Notes under the pieces: generated by a model | What the model was told of the DNA's origin: nothing | The model's input: the letters and a program-made list of their open reading frames with translations, nothing else | Database searches by the model: none | In this document: positions 1 to 11,121 of the stretch, piece after piece | How positions within the stretch are numbered: position 1 is the first letter of the stretch | Layout: each line of letters opens with the position of its first letter | Source of the DNA: Cladochytrium replicatum | Lineage: Eukaryota > Chytridiomycota > Chytridiomycetes > Cladochytriales > Cladochytriaceae | Direction of reading: 5' to 3' | Length of the DNA: 64,000 nucleotides | Assembly (NCBI GenBank): GCA_025526935.1 | Contig: JAHLKD010000091.1 | Coordinates: 162,153 to 226,152, forward strand | Translations under genes and position numbers: made by a program

Positions 1-2
1 TC

Positions 3-200
3 CACTACGGTGGCCGGGAGCTATTTGCGGCTGATATTGAGAGATTCATCGAACGTGCACGAGCCACGACTGGTCTAGAAGTCGAAGTATTTCGTGAGCC
101 GCTGGCACCACACATCACAGTGATGCTACCGAAGTTTTTTCCGACAATGGCACAACCAGGGTTATCTGCCATTGCTTCTTTCGTAGACCAAAAAAGTTGA
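3..200 (+). CDS. 3' end of an HSL-type alpha/beta-hydrolase (esterase/lipase), partial
   Basis: The window opens inside a reading frame beginning HYGGREL and ending at TGA 198-200. The preserved part matches the C-terminal end of the hormone-sensitive-lipase (alpha/beta-hydrolase fold 3) esterases: a YGGRE..DDI-like strand and helix, then VFREPLAPHITVM. There the histidine is in the position of the catalytic His. The nucleophile and oxyanion hole lie upstream of the window. A second, decayed copy lies at 1445-2172 with closely matching text (YGGREVLAGDIER, VFRDPVAPHVAVM), so this is one member of a tandem pair. Activity of the full protein is inferred from family. Substrate unknown. Confidence 0.7.
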   Translation, partial: HYGGRELFAADIERFIERARATTGLEVEVFREPLAPHITVMLPKFFPTMAQPGLSAIASFVDQKS

Positions 201-994
201 TGTCGTGCTACTTCAGGAAGATGGGATGCGTCACAATAAGGAGTGTGAAAATTCTTGTAGAATGTGAATGACATAAAGATAAAACCGGTCCAATTTTCCC
301 TCAGAATAAAAACAAACCATGCAGATGTTGGGCATTTGTCTCGCATTTCTCTCGCTTTCCTTCAGTATCGCCTCGGCTGACCCGCTTCAACGTCATAATT
401 GACTCATCAGGTTCGAAGGCATACCCCGTCTCCGTCTTCCAAACCTGGTTCTTCCGCGCCTTCAACTCAAATCGCACCGATGTCAAAGACTCGAGAACAC
501 AAACTTTGTGCACATCTGAACGGGGATTTAATATCACTCTGAATCGAAAAGCAAGAATCCGAATCGTGGTGTCGAAGCAGCCGCTATTGCGTTTCAGGTC
601 ATACTTATTCGAGTCTGCAAAAGATGGAATGCAGCCGTGAGGACCAGATTTCGAGCGATGAATGCTCCAGAACATTTGGCAGCGACTCCACATGGTTTTT
701 GTGTCTCTGCTTTGTACATTCCTTTGGATCGATGTTCACTCCCAGAAACAAAAACAGAAAAATACAGGAGCAATGATATCACTTTCCAATGGTCATACCA
801 AAACCTGTCAAACATTCGTATGCCACGAAACTCTACATATTGATCTGGAGCACGGCATTGCGGCGTTGAGGGGATGGCTGCATCTGCGAGAGTCGAAGAA
901 GAGAGGTGGAGATGTTGCAGGAAGCACTTGTTGGAACAGCATCGGAACCCCGGGCTAGATCGAGCCAGTATAAAGTTCCATGAGACACGACATC
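201..994. other. Intergenic stretch, no gene recognised
   Basis: Short open frames exist on both strands (for example around 662-958 on the plus strand), but none shows a recognisable domain, a convincing start or splice-linked continuation. It probably holds the 3' flank of the first esterase and degraded 5' sequence of the second copy. Confidence 0.4.
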
Positions 995-1068
995 AATCTT
1001 CAACGGGCGTAGAGGAGCTGAATGGTTGGAAAATCTTCAACGGGCGTAGAGGAGCTGAATGGTTGGAA
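995..1068. repeat. Perfect tandem duplication, 2 x 37 bp
   Basis: The unit starting AATCTTCAACGGGCGTAGAG occupies 995-1031 and is repeated without a mismatch at 1032-1068. The identity suggests a recent slippage or duplication event. It lies between the two esterase copies, outside any supported coding region. The following stretch, 1069-1444, holds no recognisable gene apart from possible degraded N-terminal sequence of the downstream esterase copy. Confidence 0.9.
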
Positions 1069-1444
1069 ATTTAGCGATTTTGGATGTCACAATGTTCCCA
1101 GAGCGGATGTACGTTGCGGATCTGAAGCCAAACATGACGAACTTGTCTTTGCTGGGATTTGTCACGTACTTTGCATAATGTGCGGCAGCCCAGTTGAATT
1201 GGCACGTGTAGCTTCATATGTTCTTCAGAATCGACCGGATGAGTTGGTCAGAATTGGGATCAGATTAACCGACACTACATGTATATCAGATTCTAATGGT
1301 CCTCAGAGTTGTCGATATTCATCTTTTCTATGAAATAGATTCATGCGGTGTGACGCTGTGTGACGCTGTTGGGACACTTGCGGTTCAAAGCATTGAGATT
1401 GGGCAGCTTGTTTTCATGTACTAGCACTAACCCTAATCACTGGG

Positions 1445-2172
1445 TTGTTGATGAAACCCCCGGACCGACCCCTCCTATTATATTTCCACGGAGGAGCCCA
1501 CTCGTTCTGTTCATCGCTAACCTATGTTGAAACGTTGGGTCAGCTTGGTAGACTGGCTGGCATTCGCATAATTTCGCTTGAATATGGACTTGCTCCAGCG
1601 ACCAAGTTCCCAGGCAAGCTGAACGAGGCTCTTGCTGCATTCAGGTTCCTTCTGAAAAGCCGGAAGCCAGGGCAGGCTGTGTTCGTCATGGGCGACTCGG
1701 CTGGTGGAAATCTTGTCCTCGCACTTCTGCAAACAAGTTGACGATAGCGAGTGGAAACTGCTGGTAGGAGCCATCCTCATCGCTCCGTGGGTTGACCTGA
1801 GCCGCCCACCATGACAGCACAGAATACTCGTACGATTCTGTCGAACAGGAATAGATTACGCCTCATGTCGAGGACTTCGTTCCATAAGGAGTTTCTTTTG
1901 CCGACCGCTCATCTCGCCCGTATACGCCGACCTCAAAGGATTTTGCCCGTTGCTCGCATACTACGGTGGCCGTGAAGTGCTTGCAGGGGACATTGAGCGC
2001 CGCACATCGAACGTGCCAGCGAAAGCCCGCGAAACACCAGCTTTGGAAGTCCAAGTATTTCGCGACCCCGTGGCACCACACGTAGCCGTGATGTTGCCAC
2101 AGGTTCTCCCCAACACTTTCTGGCCCAGGTACAGCCGCCTTTTCATCATTTGTCAAACGCAAGGCAGTTTGA
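1445..2172 (+). pseudogene. Decayed tandem copy of the HSL-type esterase
   Basis: A first frame (1445-1741) carries the hallmark YFHGGAHS oxyanion-hole motif and the nucleophile elbow GDSAGGN. It stops at a TGA right after LALLQTS. Homology resumes one base out of frame at 1740 (LVGAILIAPWVDLSRP), stops again, reappears at about 1920 (ISPVYADL, YYGGREVLAGDIER), and a last shift near 2110 restores a tail ending at TGA 2170-2172 that parallels the first copy's end (FSSFVKRKAV versus IASFVDQKS). No intron-like GT..AG pairs explain these shifts, which fall only a few bases apart. At least three frame changes and two stops point to a pseudogene. Sequencing error is possible but would have to strike several times here. 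Confidence 0.75.
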
Positions 2173-2405
2173 TGTGCAACGCACCATGTGTACCGACTTG
2201 ATAACCGAGAATAAGTGATCCTCTGTGTTTCGATACAATGTCTACACTGCTTCCCTTAAGTCCTAGTGCTCCTTAGTACAACGATGCAAGCATGTCGCAG
2301 TTCGCAGTTCCCCCAACCTTCTTTTCTTAAAATGCAGAATTAGTCCCCTTTTTCCTTGTGTGTCTCAAGTGAAAAATTTCAGATGCGCCTTCCCCAGCTT
2401 TGTGA

Positions 2406-5114
2406 ATGTATTTTGGAGGATTAATGGGTGCTGTGGGTCGAAGCCGCTACGTACGGCAACCTTCGTTGCTGATGGCTGCCATGCTCGCTCTGTCGTCTGC
2501 GCGTGCGACTGAGTCAATGGGGCCAGTCCCCGGACTAGCAAACGCACTCATTACCGATAATCAACAACCCGTCACAACATGCACCCCCGCCAGCGAGGCA
2601 ATATCGATATGCAAGCCTTACGTTACCTGGTCGACCACTCCGGAAGATGCGATAGTAGGGCTGACACTAGGGAAATACAAAAGGGAACACAAGGACCTTG
2701 TTGCCAAGTACGACGCAGACTGCGACATCGCTTGGACAAGATACATGTGTACTTGGATGTACCCTGTTTGTACGACTCTTAATAATGGTGAGCTCTTGTT
2801 TTGCAGCTCGGTGTGAATTGATTGATGCTTCCAAACAGGATCAATAAACGTGGAGTCTACTGTGTGTCCGTCACTAATGAATGATACATACAACCGATGC
2901 TACAGAACATTCACCAGTTTTCACGACAAGCACCTCGAGGAATTCCTTCAATTAACAATCCCCTTGAACACCAGCGTATCGAACTGCCATGGCGATATTG
3001 CGAACCCACTCAAAACAATTTCGCAAACCTTCACTTGCTTTGACCCTCTCAAGACCAAGCTTCCAAATCACACAGACGAAACTTCGCTAACAAGCTGCTT
3101 AGCGGAGTCTGGGTGCTGTCTGAGGTATCAATGAACGGTCATTTGCTCATTCATCATTGATCGTGCTCACTTTCAGCTGCCCTCCGGCTTATTACTTCTA
3201 CCCGAATGGCTACGCTGCCATTTTTGTGGCGGTTACTGGAGCTTTCAAGCTGATATCCCTCCTTTTGGTGTTAGCAACTGCCATCACCTACATTGTTCTC
3301 CCGACCAAGCGATCGCACCCACGAAAAGTTGTGCTGTTCATAAGTATTTCGATGGCTCTTTGGATTCTGCCAGCATCCATTGGGTTCATGTCACCATCCA
3401 AGGTTTTCTGCAAAGATGAGATTACTTTGGCTAGTCAGAGCAATAACTGGCTGTGTGGAATTACGGGTGCCTTCTTTATATTTGGTATGCTGAGTACTGC
3501 GACGTGGTCGACTTTTATGTTGGTCAACATTCATGTGGTATGCCATTTCAGCTTCAATGTTAAATCATCTAATGTTCTTCAAAACGTAACAGCAAGCGGT
3601 GTGGCAGTCTTCTATACTGGGACATTACTATTTGGTTCACCACGTCATATGTTGGGGAGTTCCGCTCCTCCTCACAATCTCTACGGTGTTCACTGGCTCA
3701 ATCAGATATGACTTCGGCCCAGTCTGCTTTGCTTCCGAAGAAACGGCTACGTTCATCATCTTCATCCCAATTTTCTTAATCGTGCTCCCCGGGATGCTTT
3801 TACATATCTACACAACGATCTGGTTGACCAGTCGAGTTCGCGAACAGAGAGCCAATCCAGATATACATCGCCAGTCGATGCCCTCCACCCGCAATTTCTC
3901 AAGCGTGCAACTCGCACGGGTCGAGAGCGGTGTCAGTATCTCAGCACTTGCACCACCAACTCCACCACAGCATCCTGTCTTAGGGAATCCTGTGTCGTCG
4001 TCACCAACGCCGCCAAACTTCTTAATGATCAGAAACATATCTGATACAAACGTGGCGGCAAGCCCGTTCGGTCCCACCGTCCCCCAGGAGCAAGTCAATA
4101 CACCGATTGGAACACCGTACAGCCAGAGCCACCTGACCACAACAACCATGTCTACCGGCTCAAGTGGCGGGCCACGGCGAGCAGCTGGACGCCGAGTGAG
4201 TCGTGGGGATGTCACAGCAGCTGTTGGAAATATTGCTGTGCCAGCAACGCCCCCACTTGCGCCAACGTATCCTCCACCGCAACCGGGGCCAACAACGCCA
4301 ACGAGGGCAAAGAGGTCGCCGTCAACTTTGGCACATGAGAGGTCGACCACTCCAATTCTTCCTCCCCCCACGCCTGCACAAACACCAGCACCACCACGAC
4401 CGAGGCCGCTGATCATTGGAGCGAGAACCGTTCAATGGCGAACGTGGGGCTTGTTTCTGTCTTATGTACTATGCCCCGTTCTCGTACTGGTAAGTAAATT
4501 TTGTTCACATCACAAAGTCGGGGCTGAAAATTCTTGTTCAGTTCTTCTTCGAGTACAACATCAAGGGAGTAAGCTCATTGGTGGATTACAAAAATCCCTT
4601 CGACAGTGACGTAATGCACGACTATCTTCTCTGCATGGCGAAGGATGGGCAGGATGCATGTGCCATCGACTTCATTCGAGGGGGTCGGATCCCCCACCTG
4701 TGGGTGACCGTCGTCATCGACTTTATAATATCTATATCGGGGATCTACCCATTCTTCGCGTTCACCTTCCGCAGTGAGGTCGGGAAAGAGTGGAAGGATG
4801 TTCTGCAGCGAAAGGGGGTTTGGAAGAAGGATGAAAGGATGGGTTCAGCTGGGGAGAGATGGAAGAATAGGTTTGGATGGTTCAGGTCGCTCAAACGGAT
4901 GGCTGGGAACGCGACGCGGAAAAAGAAGGACCCTCCAAAAGCGGATTCAGAGACGGAGGCGGAGATGGTCGTGGGGCCGGCTTTGACACCAAATCCTGCC
5001 GACACTACTTTGCCGCCTGTACCGCGTTCGTCCATTTCTCCGGCGCAACAGCAGGAAATGAGAGCTTATTTGGAGGAAATGAGATGGGGCAGGAATATGA
5101 GCGATAGAAAGTGA
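2406..5114 (+). CDS. Frizzled/Smoothened-like seven-transmembrane receptor
   Basis: Five exons (2406-2787, 2839-3124, 3177-3537, 3593-4489, 4542-5114) splice to 832 residues without a break. Residues 1-35 resemble a signal peptide (LLMAAMLALSSARA). A cysteine-rich ectodomain follows (about 50-235), with at least ten Cys including TCTP, CTWMYPVC and CLAESGCC, arranged like a Frizzled CRD. Then come seven hydrophobic segments of the Frizzled membrane region: VTGAFKLISLLLVLATAITYIV, a loop with C, WSTFMLVNIHVQAVW, HHVICWGVPLLLTI, FIIFIPIFLIVLPGMLL, WGLFLSYVLCPVLVL and VTVVIDFIISISGIYPFFAF. Loop 3 is very long (about 190 residues, Pro/Thr rich). The tail lacks the KTxxxW Dishevelled-binding motif of animal Frizzleds. 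Wnt ligands are not known in fungi, so ligand and coupling are unknown. The 2406 ATG is the first in frame; 2424 is an alternative start. Confidence 0.85.
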
Positions 5115-5439
5115 GTTTTTCTTTGATGATTGGTGTCACCTGAGCTGTTGTTCTTTTGTTCGTTTGGTTCTTGACATTTCTTTGATCTAGCAAAGGAAAC
5201 GCCTTTTCTGTTTGTTAGTTTTTTTGTGTTTCTTGGATGCGTTTTGTTTGCATGTTAGCTAATCTTCCGCACATTTGTGCTCTGACACTTCACTCGCAGC
5301 GTCCCTTTTTTTTAAGTTTTTTTCGTCGATTGTTCTCTTACATACCCAATTGTATCACTAGTGTTCATTTGGTTTAGTGCTCTTTTTCTTATTACAAATA
5401 GGAAATCAGTTTAATCCCACGAATCTGCATGAATTTTGA

Positions 5440-5455
5440 GTCACTTTAAAGTGAC
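5440..5455. promoter_or_regulatory. Perfect 16-bp palindrome upstream of PEX11
   Basis: GTCACTTTAAAGTGAC is a perfect palindrome about 145 bp before the PEX11 start. The GTCAC/GTGAC half-site recurs at about 5465 and 5492. This could be a dimeric transcription-factor site; that is inference from symmetry and position only. The rest of 5115-5600 is T-rich 3' flank of the receptor gene with no gene seen. Confidence 0.35.
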
Positions 5456-5600
5456 CCTTTCTGGGTCACACCGTCCATATCAGGACAATGTGTCACATCA
5501 CCCACAAAACGACCAGTTGAAAACCCCCGCCTGCCCGGCTATTTGACCCATCAGAACTTTTCAACAGGATCGTAACCAAGAATTAAACGCTCAACACAAG

Positions 5601-6668
5601 ATGGTGGCTGCCAGCAACGGATCTCGTCCACAAGCGGACGCTGTCGCTCTCCCCTCAAAGCCTGTCCCCGCGATGACATCCAGCGACGAAGAGCTCCACG
5701 CGCACCACGGCCCAATAGTTGGCCGCGTTCTAGCAATGCACCATGCCTTGATCCTGACAGATGGCCGCGACAAGATGTTCAAGGTATTTCTCAGTCATAA
5801 CGACCACTATGCGTCTAATCTCACCATTCTCTTTATTGATGGATCACATAGCTTACACAATTTTCCGCACGAATGATTTTGTGGTCTGCCGCAACCCTTC
5901 GGCCACAACTGCAGCAATTCCTTGAATCCTATGGAAAGGATGTCGAGGTTCCAGATCTACCTGTTCCGCTCCAGAAACGACTGAACTCGATCGTCGCGGC
6001 CATGTCGCTTACACGGAAAGTCATCCGCACTTTCCACTGGCTCGAGCCCATCGAGAAGATGGTCGAGGTCGATCCAGCCGTTTACCCAGACGACCGTGTC
6101 CGACACAACATGCTGGTGATCAACCACATTGTTGGGTAAACCTCAACATTATTTGATTTTCTTTTCTCACATGCCTCAATTCAGCACTGCGTGTAACGTC
6201 GCAGACGACATCAACTGCCTCGCCAAGATCGGCGTCCTCAGCTCAAAGACCGGAAAGCTCTGGGGTCCGCGCGCTTCCCAGCTTTGGTTCACCTGCATCT
6301 GGCTCGACCTCTACGAAAACACAATGTCGTTCTTGGACGTCTACACACTCAAGAAAACCGCGCTCCGACGCAATCTCCGAAAGGCAGAGTCGCCCGTCCC
6401 GCTCCACAAGCGCCAGCCGACGACAATGTCGGTGCTCCTGCCATCGAAAAGCAGCACGGGCACCGTCCAGCAGCTCGACACACGTCTACGAGCCATCTAC
6501 ACGATCTATTTCAAGCTGTTGATGGATCTGATTTACTGCTCGTACGACGTGTTCCACCTCGAAGGGAAGGGGTGGGATCAGGGGTGGCAGGTGTGGACGG
6601 GATTGATTTCGGCATGGATCGGTGCACATAAGCTCTATGGAAAGCTTCGTGACCGCATGTTTAACTGA
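5601..6668 (+). CDS. PEX11: Peroxisomal membrane protein PEX11 family
   Basis: Three exons (5601-5783, 5852-6135, 6185-6668) give 316 residues. PEX11 proteins sit in the peroxisomal membrane and drive its elongation before fission. The first helix region reads MFKLTQFSARMILW, matching the KLIQYSSR..W start of the family. It is followed by a segment with LTRKVIRTFHWLEP (the RK.LRLGK.l-like helix), then NVADDINCLAKIGVL and LWGPRASQLWFTCIWLDLYEN, the conserved C-terminal half. A second C-terminal helix near residues 270-310 (YTIYFKLLMDLIYCSYDVF) completes the usual architecture. The length suits a PEX11C/fungal-type member. The start is the first ATG and lies close after a long T-rich intergenic stretch. 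The gene is convergent with PCF11. Confidence 0.9.
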
Positions 6669-6941
6669 GGGCCTCATGTGTTATATATCCCTTGTTTTCC
6701 TCGTATACGTATAGCAATAATATACCATGTTGGATTGATTGAGTTTGAAAGGAAGTATATTTGAAAATCACCACTGGTACTCCTTCACAATTGAAACGTT
6801 GCTGACATTTTTTCTCTCGGAAGTTGTAATTCACTCATCAAACAAGGATCGAGCATGGAAGAAACGCAAGCAAAAAGTTTCGTGAAACCGGCAACAAAAC
6901 GCTGCACGCCATTTTACCATTTTTTGAGATACCAACATCTT

Positions 6942-9884
6942 TTAAAATGAAGCCAAATGAATCAAAATCGTCGGTCTGAATAGTGCAATCAACTGCCTCT
7001 TCGCATCCCTATACCCATCACCCCCATTCCCGCTACTTGAACTTCCATCCGCCAGAGGCACGATCCCGCTACTCCCCAGACTTCCACTCGCACGCGGCAC
7101 CATAATCGCCGACGAAACGGCTTCCAGAGTCGCCGGAGAGAGCAACGGAAGGCCTTGCGACGACAAATTTTTCGTGTAGGGGCCGCTTGTCGTTATGGGC
7201 AGCATTGAAGGGGCATCTTCCCTCCTAGTGTCTCCATCCGGATCGGGTTTCACAAATCCAAAGGGCCTCGCATCCGAACCGAAAGGTGACGCACCTCGTT
7301 GAGATGACAGATTAGCAACGTCATCTTCTCCATCACGTTTCCGCTTGCCAGCGTTCGAACCAGAAATGGGCGGAGTTGACGTCGCAGAAGTTGGGGGCTT
7401 CAGACCTGGGGGCGACGTAATCGCTACACCGTCCGGGAGCGACTGGTGATCGCGGTGACAAGTGCAGTGAAACAGCTTAACGATTTTAAAATGTCAGAGA
7501 ATGAATTTTCAAAAAAAGGAGGGGGAAGGTGAGGTTGTTTCGGGATATTGGTAGAAGAGTAGGTTAATTCAGTAAAGCCCGTTTAGATTTTTTTGTTTTG
7601 TTTGTTTTAAAGTTATGACGATAGTTTGGCGAGGGCAAAAACAATATCCAAATTGACCGTGTCGGTTGCAAGTGAGCGACGAGCACGGAGTATGGAGAAG
7701 AAGCAGTCTCAGTCAATATACCACAGAAATACAAAGACCCCCGCCCAGATTTACCTTATTGTTTACTCTGACAGCATTGCGGAACATCCACTCTTCCTGA
7801 TCTTCATCGAAAAACGTCTTGAGCGTCTCATTGCAGATACCGCAAGTCGCATTTTGTAACCCATCCGTGGGAACATCGTGTGATTTCTCTTCAACTGGCT
7901 TTTCGGTGACCTTCTCTTTGTTTTCGAAGAAGGAGGTTGGGGCTGTTCAATCATAGTTAAGTACAATCAACTAACAAGGGAACCCGTTCTTACTTACCAT
8001 GAGAGCTCTTGACAAGAAAGTCAGTCTCAAGTTCCGTAACCCACGCCTCCCCGGCAAGGTACCACTCCCTCGACATCGCCCTCTTGTCCTTCTCCTTAAT
8101 CCTCTTGTTTTGCCTAAAATGCCAATCCAAGTGCTCCGAATTTCGTTCTTTGCCAGTATCTGTGCGGGCGTATCGTGAACCACATTGTGCGCACTGAATC
8201 TCGAGACTCTCGTACAAAAATGCCACCAATCCAGTCACCTTTTGGTTCACACCTTGGTTTGTGAGCAAAATGCGTGGGAACGAGGAGGAAGGAACGGTAG
8301 GCATCCGCGGAGCAACTATTGGGTTCGGAGGCGTGGTGGTTACGGTACCAGAAAGGAGGCCAAGGCCGATCAAACTGTCGAGGGATACCGGCGCATTGGT
8401 CCCGTATACTTGCGAAATGGGGGGGAGAATGCCGAACGCTCCTGCAGAGAAGGCGGGTTGGACCAGCGGGTTAACCAGTGGTGGAATCGAGACTGCTGCG
8501 GCAAACGGATTAGCGAGCGGTGGGATGGATAAAGGAACAGATAGGGGCGTTTCAGGTGTTGGGATCGGCAGAACAGGTGCATTTGGTGGTGAGATTTGCA
8601 GCAACTTCTCCTTGATCCGCTCGACTGTCAGAGCATCCAACGCAGTACTCTGGACTACTTTGAGAAGCTTCCCCGACGATAAACAACGTAAATGAATGGA
8701 ATACTTGGTTTGTGATTCCGCTTACCTGAGAACAAATTACTACTTGTTCGTTATCGACACGACTGAGAGGGTTAAGTGCAGCCATTTGCTGTTTCTGAAG
8801 TAGGAGCATCTGGATTTGCTGCTCAATCGCAATTGTCGCGGCGTTCATGACCGGCACGACTGGAGGTAATGGACGGGTAACAACCAGTTCTGTTCCTATG
8901 TGCGGCCGAGGAGCTTCACGGTAATGGCTTTGATAGTCCGTCTGTGATTAGAAACTCTTAATACCTGTTTTGTGGTTTTGGGCATATGTAAATTAAAAGC
9001 TTACTCGAGCTTGACTCCTTTCCGCGGGGTAATTACGGTCGTGCTGGGATGAAAAGGGCTCTTTGTGCTCTCTGAAAAAGATCGATGTGTCATTAGCTTT
9101 GTGATATCGCAGAAATTGTATTCTTACACACATTGATGATTGTGGATATTGTCCATTTCGTCTTGGCTGTTGTGACAACGTCGTGAGAATTTATGACTAA
9201 GAACATAGCAAAACCATACCACAAAGATTGGATTGACATGGATATGCTGTCCTACGGCTCCTCGTCCCAGGGAAAGTTGCTTTACCGCAGAGTCCAGCTG
9301 ATGCAGAAGCGTAGGTGGGAAGAGCGGTCCGCCCGGGTGGTTCCACCAAGTCATGAGCACTTTCTGCAAACGTTGTTTTTCCTCATTCTCCATAGCGTCA
9401 AATGCGACCAGGTATGTTCGGATTAAATTTTGCGAGAACTGCTTAGTGTAAACAGCGCCCAAGTTTTTGCAAATAGAATCGAGCAGGTAGAATACCGGAA
9501 GTTTCTGTTTCGGCGGAGCCTAAATTTGGAGATGGGAAAGTTGTAAGTTTAAACTGAACCAAAAAATTATTGGATAACACAGAAGACGAGGGAAGCCCGA
9601 ATAAGGTTGTCCCAAACCCATGTACAAAATTGAAGGACAAAGGGGTAATGTTGGTTGAGTTCTCATTCCAAATTACAAAGATACAGAAATCAACTCAACC
9701 AGATTGTCCATACATTTCGAATTTGATCTTCTATCACTTGAACAATGACCGAAGCGGCATGAGAGTTTTCTTGAGCAATGATGGTGAGATTTGTGATAAT
9801 GGACCTGCAGTTGAACGTTAGATCTCCAACAGACGCTCGATACTCTTGTCGAAGGGTCTCGAGCTCAGCATCCGTTGGCGCCAT
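6942..9884 (-). CDS. PCF11: PCF11, CTD-binding subunit of pre-mRNA cleavage factor
   Basis: Read on the minus strand from ATG 9884. The N-terminus is a CTD-interaction domain: LRQEYRASVGDLTFNCRSII, then after an intron KQKLPVFYLLDSICKNLGAVY, then a helix with TWWNHPGGPLFPP. This domain binds the phosphorylated tail of RNA polymerase II. A Gln-rich stretch (QQIQMLLLQKQQMAAL) and a Pro-rich linker follow. The first zinc-binding element reads CAQCGSRYARTD..HLDWHFRQN and continues with AMSREWYLAGEAW. The second is split over introns: CGICNETLKTFFDEDQEEWMF, then LFHCTCHRDH. The tail after it is low-complexity and ends at the TAA at 6942. Introns are short, and the exon boundaries at the two zinc sites splice in frame. 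PCF11 acts in 3'-end cleavage and transcription termination in the nucleus. Exact exon edges were not all computed. Confidence 0.9.
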
Positions 9885-10383
9885 TCTGGTATTATTCGCA
9901 CCAGCGTCGGTTGGACAATAGCACTTGGTGAGAAGGTCCGGCAGGGAGAGTTTGTCTGGCGTGAAAGCGGATTAGTAACCGCACCCAAACACATTTCCAG
10001 CACATACCTGAGGGAAAATATAGGGTGGCGAAGAGGAGAGGGATGTGAGCAAACTACAGAGACACGGGATGTCTTTGATATTGGCGGTAAAACAGCGCCA
10101 AATCTACTATCGTTTTGCGAGCTAGTTTCGCAACTGAAACCGACAGGAGACACACAGACAGCAATTTATTCCGAAAGGTTGGTACCACCTCTCCAGACAC
10201 AATAACTATGAACGCCAGCAAGTAACAACAAGTAAAGAGGGGGAAGGGTTGGTTTCGAGAGGTGACCGAGACACAGCCTCTCGAGGGACTTCTTATGATT
10301 TAGCGTGAGAAAGTAATATTGAGAATAAACGAGCGTGTTTGTTTTTTGGAATGTGAGCGTCGCAACATTAAGTGTATACACAT
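9885..10383. other. Intergenic between PCF11 start and RPL9 stop
   Basis: About 500 bp containing the PCF11 5' flank and the RPL9 3' flank. Open frames in both directions (for example 9846-10205 plus) have no recognisable domain and overlap the PCF11 start, so I treat them as chance. Confidence 0.5.
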
Positions 10384-11121
10384 TTACTCCTTGACAACAG
10401 TGCTGCGGTCAGAAACGTAGATACCCTGAAGAAAGAAAACGTCGTCAGGTGGAACTATAAACCCGCACACCGGAATGAAAGTCTTACATCCAAGAACTTT
10501 CGGATATCCTTGTTCTTGACAGCGCACGATTGCTGGATCGAGGCGGCTAATTAAATAGTCAATTTCTGAAACAGCAGATTCAACGCCCGGTACGACATAC
10601 CCGACTGCGAGACGTTCTGGATGTCGTTGCCGATAAGAATAATCTCATCTTTCTGTCCAGTGGAGTGGGTGACCTTGACACCATCGAGCATTTTTACCCT
10701 TCGGATGACCTTCTCACCCAAGAAATTCCTGACTTCGACAAGGGTGTCGCCCTCGCTGATGTTGACGTTGATGGGAAAGTGGGCGTAAACAAAGCGCATC
10801 TTGTACTCGAAGCCCTAACAAAAATAATTAATAAATCACGTAAAATTCTACACTATAATGGCCGCACACCTTGGTGACACCAGTGATCATGTTCTCAATG
10901 TGGGAGCAGATGGTACGGATGCAAGCAATGTGCTTGCGGGTGCCCTGCCAGACCTTCACACGGACGGTGTCGGGTGCAACACGAACCATCTCGAGGTTGA
11001 CGTGGGTGAAGCTCTTCTTCAAGGTACCACGGGGACCCTTCACGCGAACCGTGCGGGCCCTGAAGTCCAAGGACACACCTTCGGGGATTTTGACGTCGCG
11101 GTCTTGAACAATCGGCCTCAT
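10384..11121 (-). CDS. RPL9: 60S ribosomal protein L9 (uL6)
   Basis: Four exons on the minus strand (11121-10870, 10814-10601, 10546-10488, 10425-10384) splice to 188 residues, the normal length for eukaryotic uL6. The start [19 protein letters not shown] and the repeated uL6 fold strands ([31 protein letters not shown]) are clear. So are [11 protein letters not shown] and the C-terminal [14 protein letters not shown]. The protein belongs to the large ribosomal subunit near the factor-binding region. The third intron is only 54 nt and hides in an open frame: unspliced reading runs on to a false end. Splicing at CAGTCGG/GTATGT and AATTAG/CCGCC restores [15 protein letters not shown]. High gene conservation makes the annotation secure. 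Confidence 0.97.

Noticed and set aside
1420-1440. Telomere-like CTAACCCTAA text
   Set aside because: Single short occurrence; no tandem array, so not a telomeric repeat.
3808-4416. 202-residue minus-strand frame rich in Gly/Val
   Set aside because: Mirror image of the Pro/Thr-rich loop 3 of the Frizzled-like receptor; low complexity and antisense to a confirmed exon.
10551-10799. RPL9 reading that ends [14 protein letters not shown]
   Set aside because: That tail is intronic; splicing restores the conserved C-terminus.
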